Below are positions 5,791 through 12,196 of a stretch of 13,950 nt of DNA, piece by piece (position 1 is the stretch's first letter; the number at the start of each line of letters is the position of its first letter). A model generated the notes under the pieces. It was not told the DNA's origin and searched no databases. It worked only from the letters and a program-made list of their open reading frames with translations. Made by a program: the position numbers and the translations under genes. The DNA comes from an uncultured bacterium (lineage in GTDB: Bacteria > Bdellovibrionota_C > UBA2361 > CAKMMH01), in contig CAKMMH010000027.1 of the NCBI GenBank assembly GCA_927798255.1, forward strand, positions 1-13,950, written 5' to 3'.

Positions 5791-6642
5791 ATGAGTTATA
5801 CTTATGAAAACTTGGTTTTTACTTTAAAAGATGAATTAAAAGAAATTTCAAGTATACCAAGCAGAGAAGTGCAAATACTCATTGAGTCTTTAACCAAAAA
5901 AGACAAAATGTACTATATAAAAAATCCTAATGAAGAAATCCCAGAGGCAATTGTTCTCAAAATATATAATTTTATTAAAAAGCGTCAAAAGGGTTATCCT
6001 TTAGAGTATATGATACATAATAAGGAATTTTATGGATTAAATTTTTATGTAGATAGCGCTGTACTTATTCCACGCCCTGAAACTGAGATGCTAGTAGATG
6101 AAGCATTTAAATTTCTAAAGCCAAAAGAAGATATATCTATTCTCGATTTAGGAACAGGAAGCGGTTGTATTGCAGTATCGCTTGCGCATTTATTAAAATA
6201 TAAAGGATCAAAATGTAAAATTATTGCAACCGATAAAAGTTTTAAAGCAATAAAAATTGCAAGAAGAAACGCTACAACTAATAAAGTTAAATCTCAAATT
6301 AAATTTATTGAAAGTAATTGGTTTGAAAATATAAATGAGAGATATGATTGCATTATTTCAAATCCCCCATATGTAAAAAAATTAGATAAAGAGAAGTTTC
6401 CAAATCTTATCTTTGAACCAGAAGATGCACTTTATAGTGGTGATGATGGTTTAACTGATATTAAATATTTATTAGATAATGTACAAAATTTTTTAAATGA
6501 TGATGGACTTTTTCTTTGTGAGTTTGGTTATGATGAGAAAGGTGATATCGAAAAATATATAAAGGAAAAAACAAAATTTACAAAGTATGAATTCTTAAAT
6601 GACCTTGCAGGAATTCCTAGAGTATTAAAGATATTATTTTAA
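5791..6642 (+). CDS. prmC: Peptide chain release factor N5-glutamine methyltransferase PrmC
   Basis: PrmC (HemK) transfers a methyl group from S-adenosylmethionine to the glutamine of the GGQ motif in release factors RF1 and RF2, improving termination. The 283-residue chain has the N-terminal helical substrate-binding domain (about 1-85), the PrmC signature LIPRPETE (92-99), the SAM-binding loop DLGTGSG (119-125), and the catalytic NPPY (191-194) that binds the target glutamine amide. It ends with the usual EP..AL..GDDGL segment and a final strand. AGGG at about 5779-5782 precedes ATG 5791 by 8 bases. The release-factor gene prfA, a frequent neighbour elsewhere, is not next to it. Its last 9 bases overlap the end of coaE on the opposite strand. 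Confidence 0.93.
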   Translation: MSYTYENLVFTLKDELKEISSIPSREVQILIESLTKKDKMYYIKNPNEEIPEAIVLKIYNFIKKRQKGYPLEYMIHNKEFYGLNFYVDSAVLIPRPETEMLVDEAFKFLKPKEDISILDLGTGSGCIAVSLAHLLKYKGSKCKIIATDKSFKAIKIARRNATTNKVKSQIKFIESNWFENINERYDCIISNPPYVKKLDKEKFPNLIFEPEDALYSGDDGLTDIKYLLDNVQNFLNDDGLFLCEFGYDEKGDIEKYIKEKTKFTKYEFLNDLAGIPRVLKILF

Positions 6643-7326
6643 ATATATATTAAGAATATTATTTAATAATACACATATATCTTTATCTTTTGCATTTTCA
6701 TTATTAAATATGATAATTTTTCCGCATTTGTCTTTTTCGATTTGTTTATTTATAGCCTTAATTTTATCATCAACATTAAACTGACTTAAAAGGATTTTTT
6801 TTATCATCTGTGTAGATAAATTTCTTTGTTTTAGTCTTTCATTTTGAATTTCTTTTGATGATTTTATTATTATCACATTATTATTTGATAAATAAGATAA
6901 CTTAAATTCTGCAACGAGAGCTCCATTTATTAATATTATACCAGATTTGTCTTTTAAAATTTCATTCAACCTTTTTAATATTGGGCGCCTCATAATTTTA
7001 TTTAAAGTTTTAAGTTTTTCATTATCATTAAATACTATTTTACTAAGTGCCTTTCTGCTAATAAAAAGATTTTCTATTTCCTTTTTATATAAAATTTGTT
7101 CTGAAAATGTTGTTAAGAGTTTTTTCCTAATGTTTTTATAATAAGATGATGTAAGAGAGTTTAAGATTTCATGTCCTATAATATCAAATTCTATGTTTGT
7201 AAGTTTTATATCTTTTTTTTTAGCAATGTGTTCAAGCTTGTTTGAAATATAAGATTTTCCAACGCCTGCTTCCCCTGTAACAAGTAAAATAATTTTATTT
7301 TTATTAGTATTATTTCGAATGCTCAT
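6634..7326 (-). CDS. coaE: Dephospho-CoA kinase (CoaE family), divergent
   Basis: CoaE phosphorylates the 3'-hydroxyl of dephospho-CoA, the last step of coenzyme A synthesis, in the cytoplasm. The 230-residue protein has a Walker A loop GEAGVGKS (18-25), an aspartate in IEFDIIGHE (Asp48) where CoaE has its conserved D, and RKALSKIVF (91-99) followed by LNKIMRRPI (108-116), which match the family's 'R..L...VF...L..LE.I.HP' stretch. Near the end come QNERLKQR (161-168) and a lid/adenine region. The family sequence GLTGGIGSGKS is altered and there is an N-terminal extension of about 10 Lys/Asn-rich residues, so this is a divergent member; a related P-loop nucleoside kinase is the alternative. 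It overlaps prmC by 9 bases tail-to-tail. No Shine-Dalgarno is seen, so a leaderless or weakly initiated message is possible. Confidence 0.8.
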   Translation of the reverse strand: MSIRNNTNKNKIILLVTGEAGVGKSYISNKLEHIAKKKDIKLTNIEFDIIGHEILNSLTSSYYKNIRKKLLTTFSEQILYKKEIENLFISRKALSKIVFNDNEKLKTLNKIMRRPILKRLNEILKDKSGIILINGALVAEFKLSYLSNNNVIIIKSSKEIQNERLKQRNLSTQMIKKILLSQFNVDDKIKAINKQIEKDKCGKIIIFNNENAKDKDICVLLNNILNIYLK

Positions 7327-7383
7327 AAGTTATAATGTAATTGTAAAAATAATTTATAACAAGATTTAAAGTATTATTATATT
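7327..7383. promoter_or_regulatory. Divergent promoter region of coaE and rdgB with inverted repeat
   Basis: Only 57 bases separate the two divergent starts, so both promoters must lie here or inside the genes. GTTATAA (7329-7335) and TTATAAC (7354-7360) form a 7-base inverted repeat with an 18-base spacer; each arm could supply a -10-like sequence or a protein-binding half site. Neither gene shows a clear Shine-Dalgarno. Confidence 0.4.
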
Positions 7384-7947
7384 ATGAAAAATATTTATCT
7401 TATATCAGGTAATGAAGGGAAATTAAGGGAGTTTCGAAGTATTATTCCTCAAGTTAAAAATATAAGACTTGAATTGGACGAGATCCAAAGTTTAGATCCT
7501 ATTAAGATTATTGAATATAAGCTTAATAGTGCTAAAAATAAATTAAATAATGAGGGGATTAATTTTGATTATATTATAGTAGAAGATACATCTCTTTTTA
7601 TCGATTCTCTTAACGGGCTTCCTGGGCCTTTTATAAAGTTCTTTTTAAAAAGTATTGATAATGACGGAATTTGTAAAATTGTAAATTCTTATTCCCAAAA
7701 TATTAATGCAAGTGCAAAAACATTTATTGGTTTAATTGATAAAGAAGGTATGACTAATTTTTTTGAAGGAGAAATTAAAGGGAAAATTTCAAAAGAACCT
7801 CGCGGCGAAAATGGTTTTGGATGGGATAAAATATTTATTCCAAATGGCTCAAATAAAACTTTTGCCCAAATGCCATCTGACGAAAAGAATAATATCAGTA
7901 TGAGAAAGATTGCGATAGAACGCTTAAAAGAATTTTGTTTGCAATAA
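7384..7947 (+). CDS. rdgB: XTP/dITP diphosphatase, RdgB/Ham1 family
   Basis: This house-cleaning pyrophosphatase hydrolyses non-canonical purine nucleotides (dITP, XTP) to monophosphates so they are not built into DNA or RNA. In 187 residues it shows the N-terminal SGNEGKLREF (8-17), EDTSLFID (67-74) with the metal-binding acidic residues, GLPGPFIKFFL (78-88), FEGEIKGKI (127-135), GFGWDKIF (144-151) and EKNNISMR (167-174). The GLPGPFIKFFL and FGWD forms are closer to archaeal and eukaryotic Ham1/ITPA than to E. coli RdgB. It is transcribed away from coaE and towards the RNB gene. ATG 7384 is the first ATG, and the protein begins at the family's usual first strand, which supports this start despite the absence of an RBS. 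Confidence 0.93.
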   Translation: MKNIYLISGNEGKLREFRSIIPQVKNIRLELDEIQSLDPIKIIEYKLNSAKNKLNNEGINFDYIIVEDTSLFIDSLNGLPGPFIKFFLKSIDNDGICKIVNSYSQNINASAKTFIGLIDKEGMTNFFEGEIKGKISKEPRGENGFGWDKIFIPNGSNKTFAQMPSDEKNNISMRKIAIERLKEFCLQ

Positions 7948-7975
7948 TAATAAAATTTTAAACAATGCCCAAACA

Positions 7976-8005
7976 AAGCATACTTGAGTGAAGCATACTT
8001 GAGTT
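7976..8005. repeat. Two tandem copies of a 15-bp unit
   Basis: AAGCATACTTGAGTG (7976-7990) is followed directly by AAGCATACTTGAGTT (7991-8005). Next come AAGCGAAGCG, two 5-bp units that start like a third copy. This lies in the 91-base gap between the convergent rdgB and RNB genes. Confidence 0.7.
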
Positions 8006-8040
8006 AAGCGAAGCGACATTCGGGTCGTATGGTGCTTTTT
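7991..8040 (+). terminator. Terminator-like hairpin downstream of rdgB
   Basis: AAGCATAC (7991-7998) can pair with GTAT (8027-8030) and GCTT (8034-8037) across a GGT bulge. Inside it CGAC (8014-8017) can pair with GTCG (8024-8027) as an alternative inner stem. A run of T's (8036-8040) follows on the plus strand, where rdgB transcripts should end. The T-run overlaps the stop codon of the convergent RNB gene, so the terminator is shared or partly inside it. Confidence 0.4.
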
Positions 8041-10096
8041 AAGCAATAACTTCTAAACTAAGCATATCTTCTCTTGGATTTGCGTTGTTGATTTTTAATT
8101 TAACTCTATCACCAACGCTTAGTGGATTTTGAGATCTTACTACATAATTCATATAAACTTCTTCGACTTCAACTAGTGGAAAACGCATATCTGTTCTTAA
8201 TACAGTACCATAAATTATATCATTGGTAGTTTTTCTTTGTCTTAAATACTCTATTAACCAATATCGCTTAGTTTCTTTTATTATCATACCTGCAGTTTTT
8301 AGTGTTTCATCAAGCTTCATTAAAGTTTCTGTAAGCTCACTACTAGTGTAATAAATATTTCCTGTTTTTATAAAATTTGTAATTTGTTTTTGATTTATAA
8401 AATCCATCATTCTTCTAAGTGGCGAAGAAGCTTGAGTATATGAAGATAACCCTAAGCCTGAATGAGGAATAGGGGAAGTAACGGTTTCAGATGGTGCCAT
8501 ATTAGAGCGAATAAGGTAATTTTTTACCGGCCCTTCTGGCATATTATACACTTCTTCACTAAGCTCAGGCGCTTTTTGTTGTCCTCTAAAATAAATTGGA
8601 ATGTTATTTTTGCTTGCAAAATCTGAAAAATAAAAATTATATAGTATCATTAGCTCTCCAACTATACTTTGTGCTGGAGTTTGAGAGTCGTTTTCTACTA
8701 ATGTTACATTAAAATTTTCATCTAGCTTAATATAAACATCTTTTCTCGTAATTGAAAAAGCACCATTATTAATTCTTTTAAGTTCGTACTCTGAGGCAAA
8801 TGAATGTAAAAATAAATATTTTTCATCATCAGTTGTTTCTAATATGTTATCAAGGTCTTCATAAGTAAGCCTAGATTTTACATCAATTATTGAACGGGAA
8901 AATCTTGAACTTGTAATATTAAAATTACTGTCAACATTTAATAGTAAACTTAAAGCATATCTCCTTTTTCCCTTTACTAAACTTAGAGTGTCATTTGAAA
9001 TATCATTAGGAAACATATTGTATGTATTTTCTGGAAGATAAACAGATGTACCTCGTTCTAATGCGCTTTTATATAACGGTGAATCTTTTGAAATAGATTC
9101 ACTTAAATCTGTAATGTGTATCCCTATTAGATATTCTCCATTTTGTTTTTTGGTAATTGATATAGCATCATCAATATCAAGTGTTGAAATGTCATCAACA
9201 GAAAATACATCTAAATGTGTTAAATCTTCTCTTTTTTCATCATTAAAATTTAACATTTTAACTTTTCTTATTTCGTTTTCTAATGTACTAGAAAATTTAT
9301 TAGGATATGAGTACTTATAGAAAAATACATTTTCATGTTTTGTAAAAATTCTAGCTTGTCTTAAAAGAAAAAATGCTTGTTTAGGAGAAGTGTTAGGAGT
9401 ATCAAATTTACAACTCGTATTAATTTCGCTAACCTGTTCTTTCAAATCTCTTAGCTCGTTATTAGAAAATCCCTCTTTATTTGCAGCGTACTCAGAAAGA
9501 AGCTTTATTTGGTTAACAATTTCCTTTGGAATTTCTATGTTATTTTTATTTACTATTCTTTCATAGAAAAATTTTGATGTAATAAATTTAACACTTTTCT
9601 TTTTTTCTTCATTAAGTGCTGCTTTTTTTAGTTCCTCAATACTACTATTTTTTCTTGGCTCAAATGTATCTTTTAATCTTTTAAAATAAATTTTATCATT
9701 TATTAATTTTAGTCTTAAAGCAAAATGATCTTCTAAAATATCTTCTCCAAAATAAATATTTGTAAGCTCTGATATTGAGATTTCGCTATAATCATCGTGT
9801 ACAAGTTCCCAAATTTCTTCTAAATTTATTGTTTCTTGTTTTTTTATTGCGATTTCATAAAGTTCTTTTACGCTTAAATCTTTATTTTTAGGATTTGGAA
9901 GTTTGTACAATCTTTGAAGTGGAATTTCTAATTCTTTATCAACATTATTTGATATAGTAAATTTACTATTTTTAATATTTAACACTTTTGCTAAATATAT
10001 CTTATTATTTTGTTCGTATGATACGAAATTACCAATATTTAAAATGTTATAATTACTCTCAAGCGCGGAAAGCATTCCAAATTTTTTCATCACCAT
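8039..10096 (-). CDS. RNB-domain exoribonuclease (RNase II/R family)
   Basis: The 685-residue protein is a processive 3'-to-5' exoribonuclease of the RNase II/R superfamily. The catalytic core spans about residues 290-575: SVDDISTLDIDD (299-310) places four aspartates (301, 307, 309, 310) with the same spacing as Asp201/207/209/210 of E. coli RNase II, and SSPLRRMMDF (557-566) matches the conserved SPxRR that contacts RNA. A C-terminal segment (about 620-685) looks like an S1-type RNA-binding domain. The N-terminal 280 residues are not the usual cold-shock domains but a longer KOW/SH3-like start plus a helical region, as in the cyanobacterial/plastid-like and deltaproteobacterial RNB proteins. 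It is the last gene of a four-gene minus-strand cluster, 42 bases after the MreB-like gene. The start may be ATG 10096 or ATG 10090; no clear RBS decides. Confidence 0.93.
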   Translation of the reverse strand: MVMKKFGMLSALESNYNILNIGNFVSYEQNNKIYLAKVLNIKNSKFTISNNVDKELEIPLQRLYKLPNPKNKDLSVKELYEIAIKKQETINLEEIWELVHDDYSEISISELTNIYFGEDILEDHFALRLKLINDKIYFKRLKDTFEPRKNSSIEELKKAALNEEKKKSVKFITSKFFYERIVNKNNIEIPKEIVNQIKLLSEYAANKEGFSNNELRDLKEQVSEINTSCKFDTPNTSPKQAFFLLRQARIFTKHENVFFYKYSYPNKFSSTLENEIRKVKMLNFNDEKREDLTHLDVFSVDDISTLDIDDAISITKKQNGEYLIGIHITDLSESISKDSPLYKSALERGTSVYLPENTYNMFPNDISNDTLSLVKGKRRYALSLLLNVDSNFNITSSRFSRSIIDVKSRLTYEDLDNILETTDDEKYLFLHSFASEYELKRINNGAFSITRKDVYIKLDENFNVTLVENDSQTPAQSIVGELMILYNFYFSDFASKNNIPIYFRGQQKAPELSEEVYNMPEGPVKNYLIRSNMAPSETVTSPIPHSGLGLSSYTQASSPLRRMMDFINQKQITNFIKTGNIYYTSSELTETLMKLDETLKTAGMIIKETKRYWLIEYLRQRKTTNDIIYGTVLRTDMRFPLVEVEEVYMNYVVRSQNPLSVGDRVKLKINNANPREDMLSLEVIA

Positions 10097-10138
10097 AGAA
10101 TAAATCGTTTTTATATCTTGGTCAATTATTTGTATAAG

Positions 10139-11224
10139 CTAATTTGATACTAACTCTTGAGAAATATTGGTGTTTTCAGCTTGTTTTTTATTATCTAATA
10201 TATTTTTTGTGTAGAGTAAGTTACAAATTGTAGCATAATCATTATCTAAAGTTTTTATTTCGAGCTCAAGTTCTTTATGTAAGAATTTATCTAAGTTTTG
10301 TAAATGAGAAACTCCGCCTGTAATGTATAATGTTTTTAATGTTTCTTGAAGTTTAAGTTTTAGTTCATCATTTTGACTAATTAGAAAATTTATTATTTCT
10401 GTTACAAGCCCATTTAATGCATTTTGTATAGCAAAATGAATATGACTAGAGGTTAACTTAAATTTTTTGTGATAACTAGTTATCAAATCTTTACCATATA
10501 TTTCAAAACTGTCATTTTCAAAAAGTTCGGTAGCGCTACCATAATTTTCTTTAATTTGCTTAGCCTCAAATTCACCAATATACATATTAAAGTGTTTTGC
10601 TATATAATTAATTATTTGTAAATCAAGATAATTTCCAGTTACCATAAGCTCTTTAGAAGCTATAATGGCATTATTTAATATTATTGATATTTGTGTATAT
10701 CCAGCTCCTTGTTCTAAAAGTAAAAATGTTTGTTCTTTTATACTATCTTGAAGTAAAGATAAATATAGGTTCGTCATGTTTAAAAAATATGTTTTTCCAA
10801 TTTGTAATTTTTTTAATATAGAATTTATTATTTCTTTATCATCTTGGTTAATATTGCTGTTAACAATACAATAACATATCGCTTTAGAAAAATGCCATTT
10901 GCTAGAAATTTGGGTAAAGATATATTTTAACATTAAAGTAATTAATCTTACATCAGATATTTTCCCGTTTTTAATTGGACGAGAACATGTATAATTTATA
11001 GGAAGTTTGTTATAAATAGTTTTTCCAATGTTTCCATATGCAAGAACTTTACTTGAATGAATTTGGGTTATTATAACATTAGCTTCTTGTAATATAAGAT
11101 CTTGATGTTTGCTATAAACCTTTATGGTATCAGTTCCAATATCTAAAATAAAAACATCTCTAAAACTCATATTAAAGAATTGCTTTTTTGGGATAACGAT
11201 AAAGGGGGTTTTTGATATTTCCAT
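10139..11224 (-). CDS. Divergent MreB-like actin homologue, probably not an ATPase
   Basis: The 361-residue chain aligns along its whole length with MreB, the bacterial actin that guides rod-shaped wall growth under the membrane. Recognisable parts are phosphate loop 1 DIGTDTIKV (28-36), RPIKNGKISD (82-91; MreB 'RPLKDGVIAD'), GNYLDLQIINYI (197-208; 'GGDEMDEAI..YI'), IGEFEAKQIK (216-225; 'IGERTAEEIK') and TGGVSHL in the adenosine loop (302-308). However, phosphate loop 2 reads LEQGAGYTQ (170-178) where MreB has DIGGGTTE, and the LIEEPMAAA stretch is FLNMTNLYL (147-155), so the acidic residues needed for hydrolysis are lost. This is a divergent paralogue rather than the standard cell-shape MreB. 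Met19 is an alternative start that would give a normal MreB length at the N-terminus. It follows the GAF gene by 33 bases. Confidence 0.82.
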   Translation of the reverse strand: MEISKTPFIVIPKKQFFNMSFRDVFILDIGTDTIKVYSKHQDLILQEANVIITQIHSSKVLAYGNIGKTIYNKLPINYTCSRPIKNGKISDVRLITLMLKYIFTQISSKWHFSKAICYCIVNSNINQDDKEIINSILKKLQIGKTYFLNMTNLYLSLLQDSIKEQTFLLLEQGAGYTQISIILNNAIIASKELMVTGNYLDLQIINYIAKHFNMYIGEFEAKQIKENYGSATELFENDSFEIYGKDLITSYHKKFKLTSSHIHFAIQNALNGLVTEIINFLISQNDELKLKLQETLKTLYITGGVSHLQNLDKFLHKELELEIKTLDNDYATICNLLYTKNILDNKKQAENTNISQELVSN

Positions 11225-11257
11225 AATACTACTTCACTTCATTACTTCATTTATTTT

Positions 11258-12184
11258 TTATATTGCTAATTCTAATTTAGCTTTTTTGTCGTTCTTTCTG
11301 CACCCCGAAATTAATTCTTCAAGTTTATATTCTTCATGTTTTAGTGCTTTGCATGAACGTTTGCTAAACTCTAGTTTTATATCCGTTTTTTGAGATACTG
11401 AAATTCTTCTCACAATTGCCAAAATTTTATTCTCAACATGATTTGTTATCATATTATCTAATATAACGACAATATCACCTGACGGTAGTCTAAACATTGT
11501 AGATTCTGGTGGAATGCTTTGAGCGATTAATTTTTCAATTATTTCTATGATTGATATTGTTTTACCCGTTCCAAGATGAGCTTCGATTTCTTCAAGATTA
11601 GATAATTTTATACGTAATATATCCACACAACTAGGTTTTAATGTGGCTATCATTTTATTTGATTTTTTTATAAATGTATTCCAATCAGATTTGTTAGTGG
11701 TAGTTTGTGTTAGCTTATGTAATTCGTAAATAGAAGTTATTTGTGAAGTTAAAGCATTTAATATCAAGCATTGCTCTTTCGTAAATGCAAATGTTTTTTG
11801 ACTATCACAAAATAATACACCTATTTTATCATTGTATTCATCGATTATTATAGGTAACGCTAATATACTTTGAAGTTTTTCTTGCGTGTAATTTATACCA
11901 ATATGTTTACTGTCTCTATCAAAAGGTGATATATGAATTGCTTTCTTATGCCTTGCAACATATCCGATGATTGTTGAATCGATGTTTATGGAAATTTTTG
12001 AGTTTTTTATTGTTTCTTTTGAATCATATGCGATTAATTCCAGAATGTTATTAGTATTTTTTTGGAAATTATCTTGTTCTTTAGGCAAGAAGATAAAAGT
12101 GCTATGGGCGTTTGTAATATTGCTAGCAAGTTTTGCTATATTTTGCATATAATTTTTTAAATTGATATTAGGTTCGTTTTCCAT
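11258..12184 (-). CDS. GAF-domain protein with a degenerate GGDEF-like C-terminal domain
   Basis: In 308 residues there is no signal peptide or membrane segment, so the protein should be cytoplasmic. Residues about 15-155 form a GAF domain: helix, strand FIFLP, central IIGYVARHKKAIHI (72-85), then SILALPIII and KIGVLFCDSQ (106-128). GAF domains bind small ligands or mediate dimerisation. Residues about 185-300 follow a GGDEF-like pattern (ILRIKLSNLEEI like 'LDIDHFKxIN', and MFRLPSGDIVVIL at 230-242 where a diguanylate cyclase has RxGGDEFxxLL). The active-site GG(D/E)EF is replaced by PSGDI, so cyclic-di-GMP synthesis is unlikely; a structural or regulatory role is inferred. It starts 12 bases after the zinc-ribbon gene, which strongly suggests co-transcription and shared function. 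The ligand is unknown. Confidence 0.8.
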   Translation of the reverse strand: MENEPNINLKNYMQNIAKLASNITNAHSTFIFLPKEQDNFQKNTNNILELIAYDSKETIKNSKISINIDSTIIGYVARHKKAIHISPFDRDSKHIGINYTQEKLQSILALPIIIDEYNDKIGVLFCDSQKTFAFTKEQCLILNALTSQITSIYELHKLTQTTTNKSDWNTFIKKSNKMIATLKPSCVDILRIKLSNLEEIEAHLGTGKTISIIEIIEKLIAQSIPPESTMFRLPSGDIVVILDNMITNHVENKILAIVRRISVSQKTDIKLEFSKRSCKALKHEEYKLEELISGCRKNDKKAKLELAI

Positions 12185-12196
12185 ATTAAGTACATC

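Noticed and set aside
7689..7976. 95-codon minus-strand frame opposite rdgB
   Set aside because: Antisense to conserved rdgB motifs; its composition follows from the rdgB codons.
7976..8010. CRISPR array
   Set aside because: Only two directly adjacent 15-bp copies without spacers, and no cas genes.
10139..11224. FtsA or PilM identity for the actin-like protein
   Set aside because: The RPxKxGxIxD, GxxxDxxIxxYI and IGExxAxxIK segments line up with MreB; no FtsA 1C domain or PilM pattern is seen.
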